Positions 26,672 to 38,405 of a stretch of 64,000 nt of DNA are shown here, piece by piece. The notes below the pieces were generated by a model, which worked only from the letters and a program-made list of their open reading frames with translations, did no database searches and was not told the origin of the DNA. The stretch's first letter is position 1. Each line of letters starts with the position of its first letter. A program made the translations under genes and the position numbers. Source of the stretch: Amblyornis subalaris (lineage: Eukaryota; Chordata; Aves; Passeriformes; Ptilonorhynchidae). The stretch is taken from assembly GCA_018881555.1 (NCBI GenBank), contig JACAXG010000050.1:2356001-2420000 (forward strand), read 5' to 3'.

Positions 26672-28453
26672 CTGCAAAGTACACAAAACATGGCCTCTCC
26701 ATTGTCTCCATTTTTTCCTTATGGGATCAGAGTTCATTAAATTCTACATCACACTAGACTTTAAAAAGTTGCAAAATTGTAAAAACTATAATCAAAACAA
26801 ATAAAGGCAATCAGAAGAAAAACCCACATTGAAACTGGGAATTCACTTCATTAGGGGCCCTTTTGACTCACTGCCTAAATGAAAATTAATTGAACAATGA
26901 TCACAAATAATTCGTTTTTCCCAAGTTCAGGACAAGGCATAATAGTGCTATTATGCTGTATTCCCTTGGATAGATACAGGTGTTCAGCCAGTGTCTAAAA
27001 AGAAGTTGTTACCCATTTTTTTCAGAGCCCCCAAAAGGAATGGAAGGTAGTGAGAGCTATATGTGAAATAACCAAAATGAAAAGGGAAGCAGAACCACAA
27101 CGCATTGAGACAAATGCAAAGAAAAAGCTGATGATGTGGCAAAACCAAAATGAAAACAAGTAAATTATTGTAATGGTAGACCAGTTGTATGCAATGAACC
27201 TGGGACTGGGGGAATTGAAGGTCCTGGAAAGATTTTATTTGCATGCTGACAAACAAACTTATGCATGTTCCACAAAGGATTAGGTCTTGCATTTCTTAAT
27301 GTGAAAAAAGTTACATAGAACAATCTTCTGTTTCCCAAATTCCTCTTATTTTACCCATTCACTCTCACTAACAGATATTTTGGTTTGCCAATACTTTACG
27401 AAAGTTCAGAATTTTCCAATTTTTCTACTCAGATGAGTTTTCTTTAGAGATACACCTCTCCAACTCAGTATCATCAACAGAATTTGAAAACTCTCACCCA
27501 GATAAAGCAATCTTATCAGAATTAGTTATTTTCTGAATGGCTACACTCAAGGAATTAAAATCCAAGTTGGGATGTTAAAAGTTCAGAAAACAAAGTACAT
27601 ACTTAATTTCATATCTCTAAGATACACATTACATATTTCTTACCTAGTGTTAGAAAAAATGATGGCTCAAAAACCACATAATGCACTCTTGTAGAAGAGT
27701 AAAAAAAGATTAGTCTTCTTTTAAGTATAATTTCTCTAAATGGGTAAAAGCTCACACAAAAAAGGTTGCAGAAAAAAACTCCAAATTTAAAAGATAAAAA
27801 AACTTGTCAGACCTACACTGCAAGCACAATTAGGCATCATGCAAAGTGAAGATCCATGACAAAGGGACATACATTCACTTAATTTTTTTTTTTTTCAAAA
27901 TACCAAGTAGTTCCCTTGGAGAGTTTTCAAAAAAGAAATATATTTATAAGCCTAAAGAGCTAGCACTCAGCTACCTACTTGTAAGAATTTTCACCACTTT
28001 TGACTTGGTTCTAAAACCTAAGGCTGCAAAACTAACAGATGAAACATATTCAGACTCAGTTAAGGAGAGCCACAAAACATCAATTTTCCTACTAATTTCA
28101 ATGGACAGTAAGATAACAAAGTGACGAACTGCTGCTATTGGAGAACATCTGCTCTAACGTACAATCATCTATACCTATACTAACATCTATGCCAAATTTT
28201 CCTAAACCGGGTAAATCATAAGGCAAAGATTTCAATTGTTTTTAAAAATCAGCTTATGAAGTTTAAAGAAATTAAGATTGCAATATTTGTTTCTTAAAAC
28301 AGAGCTCAACTTTCAGATACTTGGAAAACTTTGCTCTACAAAACATTTTCACCAGCGATGACATTATCTGTAATAACATTAAAGTACCTATATTCTAATC
28401 ACATATTCTTGCAAAGTTTCATACTCAAGGAAAGCATAACAGCATATACTTAC
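26672..28453 (-). other. STXBP5 intron W12-W13 (1782 bp)
   Basis: AT-rich, no exon or repeat recognised. A 102-codon minus ORF at 26984-27292 is leucine/histidine-rich without family resemblance or splice context. Confidence 0.8.
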
Positions 28454-28632
28454 TTTAAACATGGGACATTATCACGAAGTCCATCAGACGAACTGCTACT
28501 AGTAGATGGATGAGACTGGGGAACAATGGATTGAGGATTGGAACCTGTGCCTGGAGTTGGTACAGCTGGCACCTGCTCACCATCTGGAGTTTCAACATCA
28601 TTTATTTCATATAGGAGACGCACTTCCAGCAT
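28454..28632 (-). CDS. STXBP5: STXBP5 exon W12 (179 bp), Ser/Pro-rich loop
   Basis: Encodes MLEVRLLYEINDVETPDGEQ, then VPAVPTPGTGSNPQSIVPQS and HPSTSSSSSDGLRDNVPCL plus two bases of Lys. Starts in phase 0. The PTPGTG...SHPSTSSSSSDG part is a low-complexity loop between propeller strands and is where this copy differs most from mammals within the propellers. The acceptor is TTAATTAACAG and the donor GTAAGT. Met is internal here, not a start. Confidence 0.97.
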
Positions 28633-30188
28633 CTGTTAATTAAAGCAAAAAAGTTATCAGTTAAGTCTGCCTTTCAAAAAATTGGATATGAAATAAATGA
28701 AGTGAAACTGAAGATAGTAGTGATGAAAGTGACATAGAGGACTTTTCCATCTTTTAAAAGATAACAGTAGTTTAATAAACAGTGCAAACTAAACACACGT
28801 AGTTTTCAGAAATACAGAATCGTTCTATCACAGACTGAATATGTGAAGATTGCTAGAATTTGAAAATCTTGCCATATTTCCCAGTTTTTAAAAGTTTGCT
28901 TCTTAATATTGAAAGAAATTAAATACTGGACCCATTTAATTATCATTCTGCTCACATACAAACTCAGTTAGGAGGATGACTTGGTTTACGTAATTCAGGA
29001 ATGGTAAAACAGAGCTAAATAGACAGCACATAGACAGCTACACTTTTACTGACGCAACACTGAACACATGGAATTTAATTCAATATTTGACGTTGTGCTG
29101 AACTAGATCACACATTTTAAAGAACTGTAAGCTCATCGTGACTTCAGATTTCCTTCTCTAGGACCTGTAACAGTATTAGAATTAACTGCAGTGCAGTGTA
29201 AAGAAAGCTTCCCACTGTTTCATCATCATCTGCAAAACAGAACTGAACTCATGGACTGCAACAAACAACTGTATAGTATTTTATATATATATATATAATT
29301 TTTAAAGCATTTAAGAGTACTGAAGAACAGCTTGATATGGGCTGATTTATAAAAATTGTTTAGAAAAAACTATTTCCTCAAAAGAGAATGTACTTGTACA
29401 TAAGTAAACACCAGAAGAAAAAAACCCCACACCTCAGGTCCTTAAACTAAGGCTTATCCTAAGGGAGCAGAGAAGGAAGGGGATGGGGTGTCTACGTATG
29501 TGTGTGTGTGTTGCAGGAAGGAGGTGAGAGAAAAAACAACTACATTACAATTAACACCTTACTTAAAACATATAAAATTTTATAACTAAATGGCTTCAAG
29601 TTAGCTTTTAGTTCATACCTTCAAACACATAAATTTGCATGTGTGGGTCTGATTTAACAAAAGACTTCTCAAACTCTTGTAATAAAATCATTGTATCTTA
29701 TACAGAATAAAACAGCAACACAGCAAAGTCCTTAACAGATTTCAGGGCATGCTTGGCACACTTGTACTCTTCTAGCTCTGCATACTGCAGAAGACAGGAC
29801 AGATGGCAATTATGAGGACTCAAGGAATCAACTCCCTAAAAGCTTTGAAATTCTTCAACTCCATACCTCATTCACTTCTGTTATCATTTTACCTCTCATA
29901 CAGCCAAGTTTTGATCCTCTCTTTGTTTTGACAGACAGACCAAAGAATGATTATTGGCTGCAAAACCTGAAAGAGTCACTGAAAACCAGTATCTTGGTGT
30001 GCAATATTTCCTTTTGTTGCATGTCATAATTAATTAGTTTTTCTCCAAAAAACCACATCTCTTTGTTTTGAGTCAGTTATTTTTGTCCATTTCACTAATA
30101 AAATTAAAGACAACAAAGTAGTACATTGCTAGAACAATCTTATTATAGCTAAATCCTACAAAGTTAAGAAATAGTCATAACTATTTAC
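28633..30188 (-). other. STXBP5 intron W11-W12 (1556 bp)
   Basis: Contains a (TA)n run at 29282-29297 and a short TG-rich run near 29499-29511. No gene seen. Confidence 0.8.
29282..29297. repeat. (TA)8 microsatellite
   Basis: Eight TA dinucleotides in an intron. Confidence 0.9.
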
Positions 30189-30409
30189 CGGAATGACTTC
30201 TGTTGTCACTTCCTGCTTGCTGAACCTGTAAATAATGACATGTGCAGAAACTCCAGCTATGCAGAGCATTCTACTTTCTGGACACCACGAGATGATCTGA
30301 ATAGCATATGGATCTTCATCTACTATATCTGTGTTTGGCCTGTCATCTTTATTCCGTGATTTTTCAAATACTTTGGCTGTTTTTAGCTTATAGAGTACTT
30401 GCAGCGTTA
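30189..30409 (-). CDS. STXBP5: STXBP5 exon W11 (221 bp), WD40 blade
   Basis: Encodes (I)TLQVLYKLKTAKVFEKSRNK, DDRPNTDIVDEDPYAIQIIS, WCPESRMLCIAGVSAHVIIY and RFSKQEVTTEVIP, ending in phase 0. It contains the conserved WCPESRMLCIAG blade. Acceptor GCTCCTAG has a poor pyrimidine tract. Donor is GTAAAT. Only scattered conservative changes separate it from the mammalian protein (Ala for Ser in KTAK, Thr for Ile in EVTTE). It ends just before the acidic/proline-rich linker of W12. Confidence 0.97.
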
Positions 30410-31948
30410 CTAGGAGCAAAGCAAAAGAGAAAAATTAGTTTTGATCTAAACAGATATTTTTCTCTTGTTAACAGTTTTTTTTTTTNAAATGTAACAACTT
30501 GTCTTCATAGATAAAGGTATTGTATTCAGCAAAAGAGGGCAGAGAAGCGGTGAATATCTGTGTTGCCTCTGCCTGTGCAGTACACCACTTGACCATACAG
30601 GATCGGTTAGTATAAAAAATACCACAACACTTATCCTGAGAGATATATACTAAGTCACAGTTATAAACCAAGCCCTCACAGTTTCTCAGGGCTTTACTGT
30701 ACTTAAGGATCTCTTTGTAACATCTAGTTACATATGCCATACCCACAACTTAATCATATCTATGGCAGAGGAAGTTAAGCTCCTTTTCTTTCATTTCATA
30801 ATATTTTAAATCCATGGCCTTTCACCTGTGCTCTCATACTTAACAGCCCCAGTTTTTCCAATTTATATTTTATTTTGTCTGATCATTCAAAAGTGGTGCC
30901 CTCCGATCAGTCCACATTTTTGTTGATAACAGATTTCCTAGAACTGTTCTAGTGAGGTCTTTCCACAGTTTTAAATAGAGATTTACTCCATGTCGGTTTT
31001 ACCAACATATCCCAATGATCATGTTTTTTATACAATACAGACTGCAATTCATAAGACATCCATTTTTTTCTCAGAAACGAAGTTCTGAGTGTACATCACT
31101 GATACTATATTCAAGTAAATTGTCTTTGATATAGCTAATTCTGAAATAGTATCTTTCTCAACTGTCATTCTAATTCTGTGTTACATTTTCTTTTTTAACT
31201 GTATTCATGCTGATTTCAAACTTCACAGGCACATTCTCTAGTCAAGGGCCCAAATCACTGCTATAATTACTAATCACAATATTAGAAAAACTTAAAATTA
31301 TAGTATCCTTTCTCCTCTTCCATATTTCTGTGCTTTTACCTGAATCACATTTTTCTAGTTCACCTGTAAGACTGTCCTATTAGAAAGACCTAATTTTTTA
31401 AATCAAGATAGAGGACACTTGAAATTTCTTCTGTAATAGGTTTATTTATCTGTTTTAGAAAGAAACCAAGTATCTTTAACAGAATCTCCTTTCAACAAAT
31501 CTATGCTGAATAAAATTTTTAAGCACACCNTCAGGTTTGGCTTCCCCTCCTCCTCTCTCCCAGGTTCCACTCCCACTCCGAACCGAAATTAAAGATCTAA
31601 AACACTCCAAATAGTCCTCCGCCCAATTTTTAAACATATACATTGCATCTGTTCCCTCCCACAACCACACANGCCTTAGCCTTTTGAAATCTCACCAGTT
31701 TCCCACAAGTTTTCTAAGACAACTGATGACGATTCCAAGATTGCTTTAAACAGCTTTTAAGTACCACGAGTAAGGTTAGTCCAAACTAGACCAATTCAAA
31801 CATCTAACTTTGTGCAATCATTTCTGCTTTGAGTTCTTGCTGCATTTTTCACTGTGAGCTGCGTAGACCATCAGATGTAATTAACCCTTTAACTGAAGAT
31901 GAAAATCTAAAACTGCATAGGAAAAAAATCTCTACTGAAAACACTTAC
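30410..31948 (-). other. STXBP5 intron W10-W11 (1539 bp)
   Basis: The half near W10 is unusually C-rich on the plus strand (31500-31680, two Ns), which is G/A-rich on the transcript strand. A 92-codon ORF abutting W11 at 30468-30746 includes an N and lies within the intron. No exon recognised. Confidence 0.78.
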
Positions 31949-31989
31949 TTGCTGATGCATCCCAAAACTTGATTGACCCGTCAGCATGC
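31949..31989 (-). CDS. STXBP5: STXBP5 exon W10 (41 bp microexon)
   Basis: A 41-bp exon encoding (G)HADGSIKFWDASA plus one base of Ile. It carries a full WD40 signature: G-H at the start and F-W-D at the end. The acceptor is AATATTTCATAG and the donor GTAAGT. It is not a multiple of three, so skipping it would break the frame and it must be constitutive. The phase joins W9 (GG+G) and W11 (A+TA) are exact. Confidence 0.95.
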
Positions 31990-33034
31990 CTATGAAATAT
32001 TAAAGAAATTAGTGAGATGATGAAATGATTAGTTGGAGTGCTAGATCTCTATTACTGATTGGAAAATATACAGTTAACATTCTATTTTTATTAGTATTCT
32101 TAGTGACACTTTATTTTCACAATTTATTAAAAGCCAGTATTTTACCAATATATGCTCCAATTACTTTGGACAGAAGAGATTAGAAAAACGTATGGAGGCT
32201 AATTCCTTGATGATTTCACTGTACTAATACTAATTTACCATTTTAAATACAGAGTGCATACCTTACCATGCACTGTTTCTTAAAAGATGTTCTATATTAG
32301 GAACAACACTTGTAAAGATGTCTAAATATATAGTATCCCACTGTAAATGAGTCACCTAACTTGTTTATTTAGCCTTGACTCTGACAATCAGATGATTATA
32401 TTTTTTCAGGACTGTCTCAAAGTCTCTGCAATGTGTAGTATAAGGTGACAGTAATCCTGATTAGGGCTAATGGGCTGTTCTAAAATAACTTTAGTAATGC
32501 TCTCACTTTCAGTGATGCACTGCACAGTTATAAATTAAATTTTGCTTATGTTCCTTACAGTAGTATTAGAAAGATTAGTCCCAAAATGGTCAGATGTAAG
32601 TATAAGATTTAAGTATTTTGTTGTCCTTTTTGAGATAAAAAATAGGTTTCCCTTTCAGAACTGAACTCAATAACTACTTAATGGACTTACCATACTTTAA
32701 AAACAGTACACAACTATTTTGCAAAAATTAAAGAATAAAAGGTAATTTTGATCCAGAATATTTGATAGCAAGCACACATAATCACAATATCACCTCTTAA
32801 TAATAATACCTGTAAAACACCCGCTATCATTTTGTTTCTACCTTCCCTTCCACATTCTGCTTTACTTTCTCAGTAATACCTCAAGGAGATTATGCCAAGG
32901 ACTTGTCTGGTGATCATGATTTCATAAATCATTCAAACCACTCATACAAAACAATGTTCTAAAAGAGAAACTAAAAATTTTCACTTCTACTTAATCAGCT
33001 AAGAAAGTTATTACTATACTATGGTATTACTTAC
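31990..33034 (-). other. STXBP5 intron W9-W10 (1045 bp)
   Basis: AT-rich GT-AG intron with nothing recognised. Confidence 0.82.
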
Positions 33035-33102
33035 CCTGTAATAATTATCTCTGGATAGCTCTGAGTGATCAAACCCCAGTTGCCTCCACTGATAGGCCAT
33101 TC
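33035..33102 (-). CDS. STXBP5: STXBP5 exon W9 (68 bp)
   Basis: Encodes EWPISGGNWGLITQSYPEII followed by IT and two bases of Gly. The acceptor is TTAATCTTCCAG and the donor GTAAGT. Mammalian tomosyn-1, from memory, reads GLGAQSYPE here, so Ile-Thr replaces Gly-Ala in an otherwise fixed strand. The flanking residues leave no doubt about identity. Starts phase 0, ends phase 2. Confidence 0.95.
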
Positions 33103-33520
33103 CTGGAAGATTAACAAATACACTGAGGAAGAAAATATCATACAGTGCAAAGTTAAACCATTGAAATTACTGCAGATACTGCAGAATCCAGTATTTCACA
33201 TGACTTCAAGAAGTAATTAGATATATCCACTGCAGAGAAAAAAAAAGTTAAAAAAAAAAATTCAACAAGGGCTATAAACACCTCTCCTGTTCCAGGAATT
33301 CCGTTAGCTTCCAGTGAGATGGCAATTGATAGGAGTACATCAGGAAAACGTGATTATAATGTCTGACATGTCCTATATCTTCCCCAGACATCTGCTACTA
33401 GCCACTGTCAAAGACACAATGAGTCAGGTGGAGCTCTGACCTCAGTATGGCCACTCATGTTATTTAAAACTCCTTATTCTCAGTATTTTAAAATATAAAT
33501 GTATGTAGTACATGTTATAC
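33103..33520 (-). other. STXBP5 intron W8-W9 (418 bp)
   Basis: Short GT-AG intron with a poly-A/T patch at 33238-33260. Nothing else recognised. Confidence 0.85.
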
Positions 33521-33668
33521 CTTCTTACTGTAACCTTGACGTTTCTGTCGAGCACCAACTGAATAGAGTGCAGGTATGAGATCCACAGGACAATCAGCAA
33601 AATATTCACAACACGTAACCGGAGATTCATGTATAGTCAAAGGATAGGGATTCTCAAATATAGGATAC
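33521..33668 (-). CDS. STXBP5: STXBP5 exon W8 (148 bp)
   Basis: Encodes YPIFENPYPLTIHESPVTCC, EYFADCPVDLIPALYSVGAR and QKRQGYSKK. The exon ends in phase 0. The acceptor is CCATTAAAG, a short tract, and the donor is GTATAA, weaker than most in this gene. The basic cluster RQKRQGYSKK lies on a surface loop of the propeller in family members. Thr replaces Ser in PL(T/S)IHESP. Confidence 0.96.
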
Positions 33669-34666
33669 CTTTAATGGAAGAAAGAGGATAACTGTTAATC
33701 TAGGGTGAAGCTAAATGAAATTGCTCAATAGCTACTGTGATGTTAGGACAAAACTTAATCTTCTTCTGAATTCCAGAGTCTTCATTATCTAAGGTATCAC
33801 CATTGACTTTGAGGATAAATATTTACATGTTTTTCTTTTGCCCTAGAAGGATGTTCTTCACAAGGATTTTTCTTCATTGACCATTGGAGATTTTTAATCA
33901 GGAACAGTACTCAGATTTTACCTAGTTCCTCTGCTCCTAATCCCTTAATAGTTAGTTGTTACTGCCTATACTAATTTTAAAACCCTTCATAAAAAAATTT
34001 GTACTACCTAAAACTTTTAATCACCCCTAATAACAATGTATGGACTGTTCCATGGACAAAGAAACAAGAGACTCAAAATGTGTTAGGCAGGTATTATTTG
34101 TGAAAACCGCAGTAGGATACTCCTTTTAAGCAACCTCTTACCACAGCTGTAAACCAGAAAGTAGATCTTATCATTCAAACTTTACATATATGATATTATT
34201 GCATCAGTGTGGANTTCCTTTAAGCAATACAGGTAGCAATTTATTTGGCAATAATATCAGCAAATATTTAAGTGATGACAACAGTCGAAATTACCTGGCC
34301 TGATCTGATCAGTTTTTCTCCCTGATGCCTTCCCCAAAACGGCAAGCCCCCCAAAACTTTAAACTCCCCATACAACACTAAGGAATCAACTTCAAAATAA
34401 ACTGTGATACTTAAAAGGAAGTGATCTATAAAAAATTTTCGTCAGTCAATCAAGCCTGGAAGAAGTCACATGATATTCTACTCATCTACTACACAGTAAC
34501 TTGAAAAAAGTTGATATATCAAGATTCTCAGTTCAGTTGAAGAAATTTTATATTTAATATTTGAATTTTATGTTTTGAGGTATTATGGTAGACTAAAAAG
34601 CTATAAAGCAGAACAATAGGCTGATCACCACAGCCAATGATTAAAAAGACTACAGAAGATTCTTAC
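33669..34666 (-). other. STXBP5 intron W7-W8 (998 bp)
   Basis: AT-rich GT-AG intron, one N at 34214, nothing recognised. Confidence 0.82.
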
Positions 34667-34739
34667 CCATTTTGTGCAAGGTCAATCAGTACTAAGTCCT
34701 TTTCTAGGAGAACAACTACAGCATATGGTTCCTGAAAAT
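34667..34739 (-). CDS. STXBP5: STXBP5 exon W7 (73 bp)
   Basis: Encodes (D)FQEPYAVVVLLEKDLVLIDL followed by AQN(G), a hydrophobic propeller strand with the LEKDL turn. The donor is GTAAGA. The acceptor tract immediately upstream consists of about five TTG units followed by TTTTCAG, so a microsatellite supplies the splice-site pyrimidine tract. The protein is identical to the mammalian one over the segment I can recall. Confidence 0.96.
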
Positions 34740-35782
34740 CTGAAAACAACAACAACAACAAGTTACCTATTGGTAAATAGAGCTCATGCATGTACAGCCT
34801 CAAGAATGTAAGCAGTCCTTACACTCTGGAAGCTGAGATTAGAGAAGGCCACTTAGATGACTACAGGTTTTGACGATATTTTATACACTCAGACTCCTGA
34901 ATACTCCAAGTTATGTTTGGAAAAATCATGTTCTTCATTTCATTCAATATTTTCAACAGCTCAAATAACAGAAAGAGGAACATGCAGAGTAACTTGTATA
35001 AGCAGGTTACACGAGAGCAAGAGCCGATTTCTGAACAATACCATCCTCCCACCCCCAAACTACTTTTCCTCATATTCAGTAGGGTTTAAGTTACAATCGT
35101 TTACAAAATGGATCAAAAGACAGCTGACTTGACAGCAAAATAAGAAACTTGAAAAAGTTTCCAAAGTTTATATTGCCCTCTTTCAGGCAGACCTCAAATT
35201 CCAAGCTAAGCAGTTTTATATACTATGATAGAAGTTGACAGCTAAAACCATTGGAATCATCAGCAATATAATACTATTCATGTGAGACAGCTACCTAGAC
35301 TATGATAAGAAATCCCCCATTGAGGAAGAGAGATTACAGGTTAGTGATGAAATCCATGTAAGCATTGGAATGAATACAGTCACTAAAAATTTAAAAATAA
35401 TACAGAAATGCTCTTCATGATTTAGCATTGACTGGAAAGGTCTCGTGCTCAAACATACACTGATGAACACATCTGCTGCAGTAACTACAGCTTAAAGTTG
35501 TAATGCTACTTTTTGTCTGCACATGCTTTTGGGATTAAAAATAAAAAACAGGCTATGAATACTTGGCTTTTTTCTGGAAGCAAAATAGGCTTTACAATAA
35601 ACTATTCTATTATGATGCTTTGGCAAGTACACCACACTTCAGACAGCAGGAATAACAGATGTTGCTGCTGCAGTCTGATCCCCAGAGATAAAACAGAAAG
35701 ACAATAGTAAAGAATATTCTGATGGGATAAAACTCCAGAGATAAGAAGTCAAGGTACGGAGAAAAATCTTTACAGAGCTTAC
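34740..35782 (-). other. STXBP5 intron W6-W7 (1043 bp)
   Basis: Nothing recognised apart from the TTG repeat at its 3' end. Two ORFs of 70-91 codons at 34857-35132 lie on opposite strands of the same DNA and are not coding-like. Confidence 0.82.
34744..34762. repeat. (CAA)n/(TTG)n microsatellite at the W7 acceptor
   Basis: Five CAA units on the plus strand. On the transcript strand they read TTG repeats ending directly in TTTTCAG, so the repeat is the acceptor tract of exon W7. Confidence 0.93.
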
Positions 35783-35937
35783 CATTAGGATACGGTGTTT
35801 CACACAGGGTTAGAAAATCAACAATAGAATAATCCATTTCTAGCACAGCAGTACTTTTCCCATGCATAACTGTTAAACAGGGTCTCCTTCCTACAGTGTC
35901 ATATGACAAGCCTCCTGAGAGAATGATGAAAGGCTCC
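35783..35937 (-). CDS. STXBP5: STXBP5 exon W6 (155 bp), Lgl-homology region
   Basis: Encodes EPFIILSGGLSYDTVGRRPC, then LTVMHGKSTAVLEMDYSIVD and FLTLCETPYPN. It falls in the segment shared with lethal giant larvae proteins. The residues are essentially invariant with mammalian tomosyn-1. The acceptor is TTTATTCCAG and the donor GTAAGC. The exon starts with one base and ends with one base of a split codon. Such strong conservation suggests a structural core position in the propellers. Confidence 0.97.
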
Positions 35938-37219
35938 CTGGAATAAAGCAGAGTCATTAAGGATCAAGTCAAGATAATGTGCTAAAAGAGACTGGGCAGG
36001 TTTTGCAACCTTACAATAAAGTTCAATGAAATATCATTAAGCAGAGAGAGTAAAAATAACAGAAACCAGCTCTCCACGCAATGTACAGCCTGGNTATGTA
36101 TTTCAAAACTTAAGAGTTAGAAGACTTTAATTAAATCAGATATCTCCTCCAAACCTTTTGTTCTATATTGCTTATTTAACCAATTTTTGCAACTGCTTTG
36201 CAAGATGAGATTTTTTAAAATTTTGTACAACTTTAGAATTGTTTCTTTTATACTGAACTACAGATTCAGATTTGCCAACAGTCCCATTTATCCATAACAT
36301 AAAACAGTCCAGCAAAATCAGGAAGAAATAGTCCCATTTACTTGCTGTAGAGTAATATGACTGCCTTGGAGAAGCAACCAACTGCTTAATAAGCTTCAAA
36401 GACGTAACATCATCTAAGTAATATCATACATTTACTCTAGATGTTCAATCCATTTTCCCCCCTACCACCACACACAAAATTCTAGAAACTACTATGTCAT
36501 AGACTACTTCTGCATAATCAAATAGCTGNGCAGAGGAAAGCAAAAATACTTCTTCTAGTCTTGAGAAGAGATTAGAAGCTGCCCTTGAAATTTTTTTTTA
36601 AAGTCTTTACAGAAACATATTTTTAAATACATCCATGTTTTTCCAATATGTGCATAATGTACAGTTTACTATTGCATTTATTGAAAAGCTAGATGAAGTA
36701 AATACATCCATTTTACCAGGTATTTTCTTATTTCCGGATTGTCAAGAGTCACTTATTTTAATACTGCTTTTGTTTCAAATAGGACATAATACTTTTTAAA
36801 GAGTAGACTGACTGATTATAAGTATACAGCTCAAGAAATAAATGTTACTTGTTACTGACTATTGCCTCAAATTTCACATTATATTTCTGAAAGAAAAATA
36901 GGCACTTTACATATTTATCAGTTGCCTCTGATCTACTTTTATGCTCACTTTCTGTAGAAATCCTACCCTTTGTTTGCATCTTGCTTGGAAGCAGCTAGTC
37001 TGTCAGTATCTGGAGAAAATTTCTAGGGTAAAAAACCATCCTGATATAAAAAGAGAGGCTGAAGGAATCTTTTTTCTAATCCTTTCCTATAATACCGTAT
37101 TTTCCATACTGTCTAAATGGCTTTCACTAGTTGGCATTTGAAACGCAATGGCAAGGCTAGATACACCTTTATTCNTGAAAACTGCATCTTAAGGGTTTGG
37201 TTTATGCACATGCTGCAAC

Positions 37220-37480
37220 TCATGAATTTAAGGCTTGGCTGAAGTGTACCCTGTGTTTGTAGCATTGAAGGCAAAGCAGACTGAGAGAAGCTTCCAGCTT
37301 CTACAATTATTTCACCATCTGCCTGATCTTCCAGAAAGACCTATGACTGAAGATTTGATAGGATCTAAGTACTGCTGGCTGAGGAAGAGACCTGAAGAGA
37401 ATGGTCATAAATCAGACCATGGGTCCATCAAATTCAATATCCTGCCTCCAACAGTAGCCCAGAGTGTATTTCTAGAAAAG
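37220..37480 (+). repeat. Possible ancient amniote interspersed repeat
   Basis: The string around 37420-37460 (ATGGGTCCATCAAATTCAAT then ATCCTGCCTCCAACAGTAG) resembles a 'ggtccatctagtccaatatcctgtctccaacagtggcc' core that I recall from old repeats in reptile and bird genomes. Exact family not identified. Confidence 0.35.
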
Positions 37481-38234
37481 GATTAAGTTTTCTCCAAGTC
37501 TTCATTTAATCTCAGCTCTTCATATTGAAACTTAACACAGTCTTTTATGGTCAGGTCTATGAAGTAATTTCAAGAAAGTTACAAACCTGAATTTAGTCTG
37601 ATATTTTTCAGGATGTCAGTGAAGAGAAAAATATTGGTGCAGTCTCGTTGTGTTGATTTATTGCACTATTTTTTTATCCATAGAAATAATCAGTTTTTTA
37701 AAATAATAATGCTGCCAGGACAATTTGTATTCATTATCAGACTTGCAAATTCACTGAAATCAACTGACAATAAAAAAGTAACAAATTTCATTTTCTAATT
37801 TTCATACATCGCAGTGACAATTGTATGTTGGCTTCTTTTGGTTTTATTTCTCAAGGTAATCAGACTGCTTTGGGTAGGCTTGCCAGAGTCTGTATCGTTT
37901 AGAAGCAAGGAATGGAAAGGCTAAGAATAGAGTATACTCATCTGTCACACAGATTTTTCACAAATGAATCAAAGATTAAAGCTGAGTCTTGAGACTTGAG
38001 TCTGCCAGAAAGCCACTACAGGTTTGTGTATGAATTTTTCATATTTTCATGAAACTGTGGATTTACCATGAACACAGACTGTATATTTTCTAATTATTCG
38101 GCTGTGATACATATTAAAAGATTAGTGCACATCAATGTTATTAGAAATACATAATTTAAAAGAAAAATTAAAAAGATTTGTACTTTACATAATAGATGAG
38201 ACTGATTAAACTTTGATAATTATATTTTACCTAC

Positions 38235-38405
38235 CTGAAACAATGGAAAACATTTAACAAAAACCAGGGCTCAGATCTCAGAGAATTGCTATGTAGCATT
38301 TTTAGCAGCTGCTCATACAGAGATTCTTTGAAACGGTTCTGCTTCAGCAGGTTTGCAAATAATCCCCTTACATGAATTTCCTCATCAGTTAAATCTTTAA
38401 AATCA
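38235..38405 (-). other. Unexplained exon-like segment (171 bp)
   Basis: On the minus strand an open frame of 57 codons lies between a plausible acceptor (TTATAATATTCTCCAAG) and a consensus donor (TTTCAG, then GTAGGT). The reading frame includes DLTDEEIHVRGLFANLLKQN and then RFKESLYEQLLKMLHSNS, amphipathic and globular in composition. The segment starts with one base and ends with two bases of a split codon, so it would insert between W5 and W6 without a frameshift. It does not match any tomosyn sequence I know and I do not recognise the family. It may be a decayed exon, a fragment of another gene, or chance. No WD40 signature is visible. Confidence 0.35.

Noticed and set aside
26984..27292. 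102-codon minus-strand ORF between W12 and W13
   Set aside because: The two exons join in phase across it. Its composition is hydrophobic low-complexity and no family is recognised.
28454..28632. Met codon at the start of exon W12 as a possible translation start
   Set aside because: It directly follows a splice acceptor and continues the tomosyn frame (...EVIP then MLEVRL), so it is internal.
30468..30746. 92-codon minus-strand ORF next to exon W11
   Set aside because: Lies wholly in the intron. W10 and W11 join exactly in phase without it, and it includes an N and no usable splice sites.
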